Origin: Mesaphorura yosii
Taxonomy: Eukaryota > Arthropoda > Collembola > Poduromorpha > Tullbergiidae
Assembly: GCA_009869945.1 (NCBI GenBank)
Contig: WIXG01000309.1
Location: 30,645-94,644, forward strand
Reading direction: 5' to 3'
Length of the DNA: 64,000 nt
Shown in pieces: positions 11,673 to 22,868 of this stretch (position 1 is its first letter; each line of letters starts with the position of its first letter). The notes under the pieces were generated by a model, which saw only the letters and a program-made list of their open reading frames with translations, was not told where the DNA came from and did no database searches. Made by a program: the position numbers and the translations under genes.

Positions 11673-13412
11673 ATGGCTCCAAGAGACGCTGACAGCCAAC
11701 TTCAAGATGAAGAACCACGTTCGAGTTTTCCGGCGCTGTGGAGAGTTCCGCATGACCGCAATGTTCCATTCAGAAATGCACTGGACTGGCTGGACGGTAA
11801 TCCTATTCATTTCGGCAATTTTTTAATGAACGCAATTAACCTGAGCATCTTTGAAGGCAAAAGGAAGGACGACGCGGTTCCACAGAATTTGTGGAGAGTC
11901 TATGACAAACTATATGATTTGAACCCGTTCGTCCAAAAGCATCCAGGCGGCGCAATATGGATGGAAACCACGCGCGGAATGGACATCACTGAATCATTTG
12001 AAGCGTCGCACGTCGTTAATGCTGATCTAGTTGAGCAGACTCTGGCAAAATTTTACGTTCGCGATGCAACCACACCGCGTTTTTCTCCGTACACGTTTGA
12101 GGAGAAAGGATTCTATAAAACACTGAAGAGAAGAGCTCAGCCAATTCTGAAAGTAAATGCCTGATGACAACTGCGCGCTACACTTCCCTTCATTTTCACT
12201 CCACACCTTTATACTGTAGGAAGTCGGGACCGGACCATCATTTGAAGCCATATTTATTCAAGAGTCATTGGCTGTTATCTTCATTCTGTTCGCAATTCTT
12301 GGAATCGTCTGGAACTCAATCTTGTTGCAGTTGCTGTCTGGATTCTTTCTGTCACTGAACGTCATCTGCTCACACAATTTCTTCCATCAACGTGACAACT
12401 GGAGGAAGTACCATTTTGACCTCTCTTTGCTTTCGTCGCAAGAATGGCGGGTCAGCCATGCCCTCAGCCATCACCTCTATCCTAACACAGTTTTGGTAAG
12501 AACGAGACATATGACGAAGGAAAGCAAGTCCAACAAGCAAGAAAAGCATTGAGTGAACCCGCACATTTTCAGGACGCAGAAATATCTATGTTTGAGCCCC
12601 TGTTCAAATTCTTACCGACAAAGTCAAAAACTTGGTGGGATCGTTATGGACCATATGTTTGGACGCACCCAGTGTTGTCAATCGGATTTGCCCTGGACTT
12701 TATCAAGCGGTGGAATGCGGTTCTGAAAGGCCACCAGAAATTCAGGCCAGAATTTTTAATCTCACCTCTTGAGCTGGTCATTTTCATAGCCATTGCTCCA
12801 ACCTTCTTGGTAAGCAAAGCTACCAACTGTATTGTGGGTCCTCGGAGGAAAGGACAGGTTGTCTTCATTGCATGTGATTTTGATTTAGGATGCTGTCCTC
12901 GGGTGGCTCACGATTCATTTCTCCTCGTCATACTTCTTCATGATAATTGCCTTGCACGGCGGAGTTCACCATCCACCAGATTGCTGGCACGACGGAGACC
13001 AACCGCGACCAGATGAGATCGGAGGTGCTGATTTTGGGTAAGATTTAAGAGTGAGTCTCGAAAGTGTCAAATTGCGTTCAACATGAGTTTTCACTGTTTG
13101 TTTTTACCTGGCAGATTTGCTCAACTGGACACAATTCAAGAGCGATCGGATCAATGGCAAAAGAACTTGTTTGTAATTTTGGTTTCGTTTGGTGAACACT
13201 CTCTCCACCATTTATTTCCAACAATCTGCCATTCGAAGCTGAAGTACTTGAAGGGAGTTTACGAACAGACACTAAACGAATTTCGCGAGAAACCACCGAC
13301 CATCACAACGACAGGTGCCTTCGCTGCGTTTTACAAGCAAATTCAACGTACCGAACCCAGACCATTTAAACGTGGTCCAGGCACAGGTATGGAAGACAAG
13401 AAGTCTTCCTAA
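11673..13412 (+). CDS. Cyt-b5-r: Cytochrome b5-related protein (b5 domain fused to fatty-acid desaturase-like domain)
   Basis: Five exons: 11673-12152, 12220-12495, 12573-12809, 12889-13037 and 13115-13412, phases consistent, giving 479 aa; Drosophila Cyt-b5-r is slightly shorter. The N-terminal third is a b5-like haem domain with HPGG at residues 90-93 and the second haem His in the SFEASHVVNAD stretch. The rest is a membrane desaturase fold with hydrophobic spans and three histidine boxes: HNFFH (about 212-216), HALSHH (about 240-245) and HSLHH (about 409-413). An extra HGGVHHPPDCWHDGD loop lies before the last exon. Known of the family: an ER membrane protein, desaturase-like, whose substrate is poorly defined in insects. 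All histidines needed for a di-iron centre appear present. Confidence 0.9.
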
Positions 13413-13574
13413 ATTAAACGAACTGCTAATAATCTAAAAATGTCTTCAATGCTCGGCTTCGGTCAGCAATGTTCGCAACTTATATGCTTGTTAATTGCGT
13501 TGTTGCCTGAATACAAAAGTATGCTAAAGGTTTTAAACTCAATCACATGCTGAAGCAACTCAAAACTAGTAAGA

Positions 13575-15025
13575 CTATGGTACGTAGACAGTGAACGAAG
13601 TTCGAGCGTCGCCATTTGCATTGTCCAAACTGCCTTCGCTAGATCCGGTGTAAATCATGTTATTAATCTCTTCGGTGCTCAGAGCACACAATTCTTCAGC
13701 AGTCATGTATGAACGTGGAATTAAAGGGAAATTTTTGTCCGAGTAAATCCATTCTTCTGCTGCCATTGGTCCTCTCATAATGACGCGTTCAATCTCTCTT
13801 CTGATAACCTTGCAAAAGTCGTCCAGAGGCTAAAAAATTATAAAGATGTTGACTAGCCTAATTGTAATTGATTTCTAGTATCAAATCAACCATTCATGCG
13901 CCTACCAAGTCATTTGCGTCGTAGCCAAAAGGGTTCTCTATCTCCCAACTGCAGAAAGAAAATACCCGCTCATGAAATACATGCGAATAACCAAAGATTA
14001 TTTGGAAGTTTCGTAGCCTACCCGATTTCCAGGATGCCCAAGAATGAAAAAGTGGCGATCCCAACAATTGGAACAGTCCACCAGCCCAAATCCTCCACCA
14101 ATTGGTAAGGCAAAGCGAGTATGTATAACCAAGTCATATGATGAAGGTGAACTGAGTATGCTAGTGGGATTGGAGTTCGCAAAATTCGTTCAAAAGCTGT
14201 CAGGCATTCCACCAGATTTGACAGAGCCGTCCGCATAGACGTGACGGTGCATTCCGAGCACTTGTTTTGATCCTGACACTTGTTGATGTACGATTCAATA
14301 TAGTAGCTGAGTTCGATGGGTATGTTTGTGGGAGTCACCACGTCATGCGCCTTCAGATGGTCACCATTGAATCTCCGTATAATTTGTTCAGCGTGCTGCT
14401 CTTCCTGATACGACATGGGCACATTTGAGGAAGGAATGTGAAACGATCGGATGTGCGAAATCAGATTGCGTAAGTCCTCAAACTCGTACGAGTACTCTTC
14501 ACGAAGGTAGTGTTTCGTCGCGACGGCAAAGGCGACCAGGAGATTGATGGCCGACTTCTTCTCCACGATGCTCTTCGTGTCGTGGTTCTTTACCCCGACC
14601 CAAATGTAACGCGTCAGATTTCGGATGTTCAAAGTCATCTGGGACCACAGCAAGCGTCCTTCGGAATATCTGTGAGACGATCGAGTCTTGAAACGCTGCA
14701 TAACTTTTTTTGCTATAGCAGTTTACCTTTCGTAGGCAGTTTGTGTCCTGAATGCCAACAGAAGACCCGTGACAATACCCAGGATGTCAATCAGCGCTTG
14801 CGGAAAGTCCAGACTGAATTCGTCCACATAAAAGTGGATGCCCACGACTCCAGCACTATACGCAATCACGAGCAGGATTTGCCACCACGTATGCAGAATG
14901 ACCGTTCCTTTCAAGCGGAACATGAGCGGCACGCCGGGATTGACTTTGGCGTCTCCATCAGGCTCCATCGGTGTCTTCATCAGTAGCGGCGTTCCTTCGC
15001 TGTCGCTGCTGCTTCGATTTCCCAT
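13575..15025 (-). CDS. Bestrophin-family (UPF0187) anion channel of fungal/protist type
   Basis: Four exons: 15025-14727, 14669-14022, 13948-13906 and 13829-13575, phases consistent, giving 414 aa. Order of features: a Gly/Ser-rich N-terminus, LHTWWQILLVIAYSAGVV (TM1), GIVTGLLLAFRTQTAYERY leading into EGRLLWSQM, a cytosolic helical region, MTWLYILALPYQLVEDLGWW (TM3), VGIATFSFLGILEIG (TM4), then EIENPFGYDANDLPLDDFC. The AFRTQTAYERYSEGR-type and IENPFGYD..DL.LD motifs are those of the fungal, plant and bacterial bestrophin branch. Animal bestrophins instead begin near MTVTYTARVA and have a different second half. Expected function: a pentameric chloride or bicarbonate channel. Four introns and AT content like its neighbours show it is settled in this genome. 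It is tail to tail with the Cyt-b5-r gene (162 bp between stops). Confidence 0.85.
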
Positions 15026-16491
15026 TGTTATCGTTCCGTACAGCCTCGAGACTTGAATTTGAATCTGATTATTATCAATCTAGTACGGAACGCGAGCCCG
15101 TTCACTGCTTTCGAATTCATTTGCGAATTTAAGCCTGCAACGAGTTTGGTATTGAGATGGCGATGGCACGTAAGCGCCTTAATACTTCTTGCAAGCTGTG
15201 TGACAACACACTTCTCCGAAATCCTCCTAATCCTTATCCTGTTAGGGTATAATTTTACGAGAGGATTTAAAATGACTTCATTTTAATTAAACCGACGAGG
15301 GATTGGCTTGACATCTTTCCTTGACATGATCCGAAGAAGCCAGACATATTGGACACTGGATACACTTTCTACGATATAAATCAACCTTGCGACGCATTAA
15401 GGGTTGGAACACTTGCGGTTCTGCATTTAATCCGCAATATCAAAATTCAATAACATGAACAAGTCAGGCGAATTTCACGGGGGCAGACCGACACATGTGG
15501 CTTGGGGTTGAATGATTCTTTAAAATTCGAAAATGTTTAAATGAAAAGTAATACTGAAAGAGTTATAATACTTATGCGTTGTTTTATAATAACATTACTT
15601 GGAATCCTTGAAATGAATTCTCCGGGAACAATTCTCTGTTTACAATGTCCAGGAACAATTCTCCAGGAACAATTTCCCTGAAAACAATTCTCTAGAAACA
15701 ATTTTCGAGTAACGTTTCCCTGGAAGAATTTGGTTGGAAACTAAAAAACGCTTCTACAGACGATGCACATGGTTGACAGGGAAGCGACTTGAGAGGCTCT
15801 TGTAATGTTTAGGACTTGTATTAATGTTTCAAGGTGATCTGATCATGCAGGGGTGGATCTTTAGTTTTAGCGAATTTGCTCTACCTGTAATAAGGAAGTC
15901 GGACAATTTAATATGCATGCTGAAATTCAGGTGATTTGCGAAGTAAAGTTGTCGCATTAACAGATTGACTGCTGCAACCTGCTATCAATAACAACAGCTC
16001 GACCTGCATTTCAGGCTTAATGCCTGAAAAAGTATACCAAATAAAGTTTCCATTATGCCGACGTCAATCCCTGTCTGGAAATGTTATTGATAACGGAGAT
16101 GGAAATTGGACCCTAAAACTTTAGTTGGCGTTCTTAAATTGGAACTGGGCAATGTTGATAAATGCAATCACATAGGTGCGACAGTCAATTATCAAATTCG
16201 CACACCAACAAATGCTTAAAATCACGCGGCAATCACGACACTTGCTCCTGGTCTGTCTCGGTGTCGGGTTATGATCCAAACGAAATGTACCCTAGTCACA
16301 TTTACTTGTATCGGTTTTACCTGAATTCGTGTCTGATACGACTTGCATAAAATAGCCTGGTCAAGTGCAAAATGGATCAGTGCTTGTTTTAGCTTCGATA
16401 AGCTTAGAATTTAACTTGAATCAGCATCAGCACTGATCATCAGTTGCATTTTGTGCAGGAGGCTCGTTCACAAAACGAGGAAGACTCCAAA
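15026..16491. other. Intergenic region upstream of the bestrophin
   Basis: No gene seen. It contains a degenerate minisatellite (listed separately) and is otherwise AT-rich unique sequence. Confidence 0.6.
15615..15711. repeat. Degenerate minisatellite, unit about 14-18 bp
   Basis: Five to six imperfect copies of a unit close to GGAACAATTCTCCA: for example GGGAACAATTCTCTG, AGGAACAATTCTCCA, GGAACAATTTCCCTG, AAACAATTCTCTAG and AAACAATTTTCGAG. Copies differ by substitutions and 1-4 bp indels, so it is old. Confidence 0.6.
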
Positions 16492-16612
16492 ATGATTCTA
16501 GCAACTGTGCTTCTGTGTATTGGGATCTTCACCGTCATTATCGGGTACTTTTAACGTCGTGGATTGCTGAATTGGAAATGCAGCAACGAAGTGCAAGGCA
16601 TTTGGCGACAGG
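16492..16612 (+). pseudogene. Possible relic of a membrane-anchor first exon
   Basis: An ATG opens a hydrophobic anchor-like peptide (MILATVLLCIGIFTVIIGYF), then an in-frame TAA. The same frame continues as RRGLLNWKCSNEVQGIWRQ before a possible donor (GTAAAA at 16613). The anchor-then-basic pattern resembles the first exon of microsomal P450s, and it lies 0.9 kb before the P450 cluster. No following exon was found. It may be a decayed gene copy or chance. Confidence 0.25.
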
Positions 16613-17376
16613 TAAAACATGTGTCATTAATTATAACAATTAATACACATCCGCTTAACATCGGCAAATCATTATAACTCCCAGGGCGAGCGGCAAAGAT
16701 TCTTGACGAGATGGTGACCTTATAATTTGCCTGAAGGAATTCTTAATTCGTCAATATATCATTTGAACTCGGGTTGAACCAGAACCAGAATCAGATGTAG
16801 CTGAATACGAATAGAAAATTCTGTCAACGACGATTACTAAACTTTTGAAACAAAATACAGGAATTTAAATAATTTGTTAGATTTTGAAATCTTCGGTGCG
16901 AACAAGGGAGAATTCTTTGCGCTTGGACAAGCGCCGTTTCACACACTGCTATTCAGTTCTCAAGCCTATTCCGTTCCGGGCAGATCTCACCAGAACTTGT
17001 CATGAACAGGATGCAGAGGCGTCCTCCTCTTCATAATCATCATTGAAATGATCATATGACGATTATGCACTACTCTCACTCTCAACATTCCGTGCATAGT
17101 AATTTACTTTAGTCATATGATCAGGAGCTAGACCGCATCGCATCTCTAAACGAGTTTTGCTAGCCGTTTCTGACTGGTTGTATTACGTAAGCACAAGTGT
17201 AAACAAACTCCCAAGGACTTGAGTCAACATCTGAATGACTGAAAGTTGAGCATCGTGGATTGTGGTTTGTTCAGTTCAGTGCATCAGCACCTCTTTACTG
17301 GAGTAGATATTTGTCTCATCTTGTCTATGACGCTTACGAGTTTACATCCAGTCTCATCAACTCGTGGAAGGAAACA
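16613..17376. other. Upstream region of P450-A
   Basis: No coding exon seen. Contains two copies of the palindrome TCATATGA at 17052-17059 and 17113-17120, also found upstream of P450-C. No clear TATA box. Confidence 0.45.
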
Positions 17377-19232
17377 ATGGCGCTGTTATTTCTTCTCGTC
17401 GTAATCACATTCGTCATCGCGTACCTCTACGGGCAAAGGAAGCCAAAGAATTTCCCGCCTGGTACGTGACACACGTATGAGATTAGAATAAGACCTTCAA
17501 AGCTTGAACTGAGTTCGATCTCTTGAACAAGGGCCGTGGGGATTTCCGATTCTTGGTCACCTACCCTTAATGGGACTCGAACCTTGGACAACCGGTATGA
17601 AGTGGAAGGACAAATACGGTCCAATCATTGGGCTAGACTTTGGCAGTTATAAGTGAGACACGCTCAATTAGTCTTCGCGGGAATCACTAACTTGGGTGGT
17701 CGGTTTCGTGTTACTTACATTTCAGGACCGTGATGATCTGTGACTACAAATTGATTAAGGAAGCATTAAATGAGCCTACGTTCACCGGGCGCCCCAAAAC
17801 CATTTTCATGACCGAGCGAGCAGGGACCGGCAATCCTGAAGGTGTTTAGTAGTATTAATATAGATATGGCAAAATAAGTCATGGGTGGAGTTGAATCCTC
17901 AAAATCCTCATGGTGAGCTCTCCAAAATTACAGGAATTATATTCTCCGATGGGAAACATTGGCAAGAGCAAAGAAGGTTTGCCCTACGTCGCCTTCGAGA
18001 TTTCGGGTTTGGAACAAAATCAATGGAGACAATTGTGCATGAAGAGATCCAAGAACTGATTGAACGCCTTAAAGCAACTGTGGGCACACCGATTAGTACG
18101 AGCAACAAGTTTAACGTCGCTGTAGTGAATGCGTTGTGGACAATTATAGCTGGACAGCGATTCAACCACGACGACCCAGACTTGAACAAAATTATAAAGT
18201 TAATCACGGAGTAAGGAATCAACCCATTAAACTTAGCATTTCCTCGTGCTTTACATGATGTTATAAAACGTGCAGGAATCTGAGCAGCGGAAATCTCAGA
18301 AAACTTATTTCGGCCTGGCTGCCTTGGTACGCCAAACACGGACCGAATTTCTTGACGCAGTACAAAGAAATGATGGAAGTGAATAAGCCGACAACCGAGT
18401 TTCTGATGCCCTATATCGAGTCTCATTTGAAAACGCACGATCCTGACAACCCACGGGACTACATCGACACTTACATTACAGAAATGAAGAGCACCACGGA
18501 CCCCAGCTCAAGTTTTCGAAGCTCCAACCGTAAGTTTCTGTGCTCAGACTAGTAGAATAGTATATGAATGCAGATTACAAGTGACGACTTTTGTCCACGC
18601 TTGCAGTAATTGGTTTCGTGTTTACAATTTTCGACCTTTTCCTTGCCGGAGCTGAAACGACGAGCACCACGCTGACTTGGATTTGCCTGTACATGGCAAG
18701 GCATCAGTACATTCAGGAAAAGCTGGCAGAGGAAATCGACCGAGTCGTTGGACAATCCAGACTACCAGTATTGGCCGACCGGCAAAACATGCCATACACA
18801 GAAGCTGTCATCCATGAAGTCATGAGAAAAGCCACGCTGGTGCCTTTGTCCATCATGCATTCTACGACCGAAGACATTGAGTTTCACGGATACCACATCC
18901 CAAAAGATACGATGATTCTGCCAAACTTATATGAAGCGCACAACAGTATTGAACTCTGGGGCGATCCAGAAAACTTCCGACCAGAACGGTTTCTATCAAA
19001 AGACGGGATAAGATTCGAGAGAAGGGAAGGATTCGTGCCCTTTTCAACTGGAAAACGCGTCTGTCTCGGAGAAGGCTTGGCGCGTGATGAATTGTTCTTG
19101 TTTACCAGTGCATTCTTCCAATCCTTCCGTGTGGATGTCGATCCCAATTCACCTCCGCCAAAACTGGAGTCCTCCTTAGGAGGTGTTTTGATGCCCAAGC
19201 CTCATAAGCTAGTTTTAACAGTTCGAAATTAA
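17377..19232 (+). CDS. Cytochrome P450 A, CYP2-clan
   Basis: Six exons: 17377-17461, 17532-17652, 17726-17841, 17934-18210, 18276-18529 and 18607-19232, all in phase, giving 492 aa. An N-terminal ER anchor (MALLFLLVVITFVIAYL) leads to a basic and proline hinge (RKPKNFPPGPWGFP). The C-helix motif is WQEQRRF. Helix I has AGAETTSTT, the oxygen-activating groove. Helix K has the ExxR in HEVMR, then FRPERF. The haem loop is FSTGKRVCLGEG with the ligand Cys at about residue 437. Known of the family: a monooxygenase on the cytosolic face of the ER using electrons from P450 reductase. The hinge, RRLRDFGFG and clustered layout fit the CYP2 clan. Exon 3 uses a weak GTGTTT donor. Substrate unknown. Confidence 0.95.
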
Positions 19233-19236
19233 TAAA
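19231..19236 (+). terminator. Poly(A) signal overlapping the P450-A stop codon
   Basis: AATAAA shares two bases with the TAA stop (TAATAAA). If used, the 3' UTR would be only some 15-30 nt. Confidence 0.45.
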
Positions 19237-19694
19237 GAATTCACACGAATACAATACGCGGACGGAGTTGTTTACCCAAACCCAAACGAAAACATCCTCT
19301 CGTTTTCAATTCACTGGGTACATTGTGATGCAACGATGAGTTCATGAATTCATATTCACCTGGTAAATTAAATCAGTAGAAGTCAACTTTGTGCATTACG
19401 TGATTATGCCCACCATATAATAATGCGCTATAATGTAATCAGTGTTTGTCCGCTTTGTTTTTTGCTGCAACACGAAGCATCACGAGTTACAGCAAATTAT
19501 GTAACCAACATGTATCCTATCGTCTATTCAGATCGTCAGTCAAGGTCCTGTATATTACACAAACACTACAAACACTAAACTATACATACTGTCAAGTGCG
19601 CTCGCACCCTCATGGTGCAAGTCATGCATTCGTTAGCTGTATCGTCAATTCGCAACCCTCACTAGTCTACCGTCACCGTCGTCCACCAGAAATC
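19237..19694. other. P450-A to P450-B spacer
   Basis: Short spacer in the tandem array, holding the P450-B promoter and 5' UTR. No TATA box or other gene recognised. Confidence 0.5.
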
Positions 19695-21524
19695 ATGGCA
19701 CTCGGAATGGATTTTGTGCTCCTCAGCATACTCGCACTTTTCATTGCGTACTTGTTCGGCCAGCGGAAACCGAAGAATTTTCCACCAGGTAAGAGACCGA
19801 CTACGGTTTGAACTGATAGAAATGACTTGACAGTTACTTTTTTGTCATTGAACTTAAGGGCCATGGGGCTTTCCCATTATTGGGCACATACCTCTTCTTG
19901 GCCTAAAGCCTCACGAAACCGCTCTGAAATGGAAGCCCAAGTATGGACCGATCATTGGGCTCGACATGGCAAGTTACAAGTGAGACAGGAACAGCAACGC
20001 TAACTGTTTCAAATTTGCCATTCCATCTTCATTGGTCTCTTGCAGAACTGTAATTATCAGTGACTTTAAAATGGTGAAGGATGCCTTGAATGAACCCGCA
20101 TTTTCTGGGCGCCCTAAAGTAATTTTCGTCACCGAGCGAGCTGGGACTGGCAAACCTGAAGGTAAAACAACAATCCCAGATTACCGTCGAAACTCATTCA
20201 TTATACTCTTAATGAAATGCAGGGATAATTCTTGGTGATGGAAAGCGATGGCAAGAGCAGAGAAGATTCGCTTTGCGTAGGCTTCGCGATTTTGGTTTTG
20301 GCACAAAGTCTATGGAGACAATCGTTCGCGAAGAGATTCAGGAACTGATTGAGCGATTTAAGAAAACAGCGGGTTTATCAATAAGCACCAGCAACAAGTT
20401 CAACGTGGCTGTCGTGAATGCGCTATGGACGATTATTGCTGGAGAACGACTCAACCACGATGATCCAAAACTGGAACAAGTTATCGAGTTGATTACAGAG
20501 TAAGCAGGAAGAATGTGATCCAATCATACAAGTAGCGTTATTTAATCAAAGTGTGTCACTTTCAATTTGTCTGAAGTAATGTAGGCAACAACAATAATCG
20601 ACGAATGCTGTCTGCCTTCCTTCCGTGGTATGCCAAAAACGGGCCCAATTTCTTGACTCAGTACAAGGAAATGATGAAAGTGCACCAACCGGCGATTGAG
20701 TTTTTGAGGCCCTTCATTGATGAGCATTTCAAAACGCATGATCCAGATCACCCTCGAGATTTCATGGACACGTACATTACAGAGATGAAGAACACCACTG
20801 ATCCAAACTCTTCGTTTCACATTGACAATAGTACGTCTAATATATATGTATCTGGCTCTGACAATTTAACTGGACTGGGTTCTTGTGCATTGCAGTGATA
20901 TCGTTCATTTTCACCATTTTCGACCTGTTTCTTGCCGGGGCGGAAACCACGAGCACAACTTTAACGTGGATTTGTATCTTCATGGCGAGACATCAGTACA
21001 TTCAGGAAAAACTGCACGAGGAGATCGACAGAGTTGTCAGCCAGTCGAGACTCCCAGCGCTGACAGACAGACAGAACATGCCGTACACCGAGGCAGTCAT
21101 CCACGAAGTCATGCGCAAGGCCACGCTGGTGCCGTTGTCGGTGTTTCATTCCACCACAGAAGACGTAGAGTTCCACGGCTATTCCATACCAAAGGACACG
21201 ATAATTTTACCCAATCTGTACGAGATTCACAACAATATCGAACTGTGGGGCGATCCAGAAAATTTCAGACCGGAAAGATTTCTTTCGAAGGACGGAACAA
21301 AATTTGAAAAGCGAGAAGGATTCATGGCATTTTCAACTGGGAAGCGTGTTTGCCTGGGCGAAGGCTTGGCGCGTGATGAGCTGTTCCTGTTTACCAGCGC
21401 CTTTTTCCAAGCATTCCAGGTGGATATCGACCCAGTAAGCGGAGCACCAGGCTACGATACCATGCTAGGAGGTGTCGCATTGCCCAAGCCTCATAAACTT
21501 GTCCTGACCGTGCGAAACGCCTAA
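19695..21524 (+). CDS. Cytochrome P450 B, CYP2-clan
   Basis: Six exons: 19695-19788, 19859-19979, 20046-20161, 20223-20499, 20577-20830 and 20896-21524, giving 496 aa. The start is ATG before ALGMDFVLLSILALFIAYL (ER anchor), then RKPKNFPPGPWGFP. Key parts: WQEQRRF (helix C), AGAETTSTT (helix I), HEVMR (ExxR), FRPERF, and the haem loop FSTGKRVCLGEG with Cys at about 440. Exon 5 must open at 20577 (acceptor CTGAAG); the more obvious TAG at 20582-20584 would put a stop in frame. Middle exons of 121, 116, 277 and 254 bp are identical in length to those of P450-A, its closest relative here. Expected role as for P450-A. Confidence 0.95.
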
Positions 21525-22771
21525 TTGGTTGGAATTCACAAATGTTGATTAAACAAATGTGTCAGCTATCGTTAAGGGTCGAAAGTACTGCAGAATAAAT
21601 AAAAATTGCCTAAACTTGGGGACACGAATCAGGACTGTCTTGTGGGAAACTTGAAGGAACTTCATACAAATTATTTGTAAGGTTTTATTACATCGTGAAA
21701 GCTTTGGGATTCCGAACCCCATTTGAGCTAAGGCAGCAATGGTAATGCGTCCTTTGCGTATGAACGAGAAATTCAACCAAGTCAGACAGAATCTCAACTT
21801 TTTAGCACCAACTGCTTTGACATTTGATCATGTGATGAGAGCTCGTGCCCATCGTGCATGAATTGTGCACCCCTCATAATCACAAGAGGATGAGTGTCAT
21901 TGCAGCGGCAGGTCAAATTTATTTATGATGATCATGGCCAGCACCGAAATGTCTTTAAAAATTTCAAGGATTGCTTTTAAAATCCCAAAAATTGATTTTT
22001 ATTGCTTAATTTTTTTAAATGGTTGATTTATTTCTCAAGAATTGCTTTTATTGCTCAGCAACCTTACATCATTCGTATTGTCTTTCTGAGATCGGTTCAC
22101 ATCCGAAATTTCACCTGGCCATCGCGGGTTCGCTGCCGACATTGCTTTAACTGCTTTATGCTGGCCCTGATGATGGATCTGAATCAACAATTAGTTTATG
22201 CTGTGGGGAGCGCTGAGACCATGCAAGATGAGAATTGCCTGCCTGCTTTGTGCGAGTACCTTACTTAAGAGCTTTTAATCAAGTTTAGTTTAAACCCATG
22301 AAACAACACGGCACTACCATAGAATGATCTTGGGAAGGCAGGGATACGAATGTTCGAAACTGTTCACTCTGGTTGTGCAAGCATCCCATTTTTTTTGTCT
22401 TCAACCTCATCATATGACTGCACATGATTTCTACTGTTAAGTATATCATTATTATGCCTTGCCTGAAACAAAAGCCTTGTCTGGAAGTGGTCATGGTCAC
22501 TTTCAGCGTACGCTTACGCTCACATTCCTGTTTGGTAGACCCGGTGATCCAGAGCAGTACCTCAATTCATTGCACATTATGACAGCATGACAGGGCAATG
22601 TAAGAAATAACAGTTGCAACAGGTCAACCGTTCTTTGTATGTTTATATGACGCATTAACACGTAGAGTAAGTTCAAACGATCATACCAAAATGAGTCAGC
22701 AGATTTTGAATGGACAAGTCGCTACTAAAATTTTCTCACTGCTCGCCCGAAGCTTCCAGTCTTCGCTGTAC
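21525..22771. other. P450-B to P450-C spacer
   Basis: Largest spacer in the array. It has the P450-B poly(A) signal at its start and one TCATATGA palindrome at 22410-22417. No coding exon seen. Confidence 0.5.
21594..21599 (+). terminator. Poly(A) signal of P450-B
   Basis: AATAAATAAA about 70 bases past the stop codon of P450-B. Confidence 0.55.
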
Positions 22772-22780
22772 TATAAAAGG
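22772..22780 (+). promoter_or_regulatory. TATA box of P450-C
   Basis: TATAAAAGG, a near-perfect TATA element, 97 bases upstream of the P450-C start codon. This leaves room for a start site about 30 bp downstream and a 5' UTR of roughly 65 nt. Confidence 0.6.
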
Positions 22781-22868
22781 AGATTCGTTTCACAATTTCA
22801 TAGCAGTCTCAAGGACTCAGAGTTCATCATCCATCACAAGTGACCTCAGACAGAAACAAGTGCTTAGA

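Noticed and set aside
13896..14986. Plus-strand open frames across the bestrophin gene
   Set aside because: Antisense shadows of a clearly coding minus-strand gene with matched splice phases.
20577..20600. TAG acceptor at 20582-20584 for P450-B exon 5
   Set aside because: It creates an in-frame stop (CAA CAA CAA TAA). The acceptor before 20577 keeps the frame and the 254-bp exon length shared with P450-A and P450-C.
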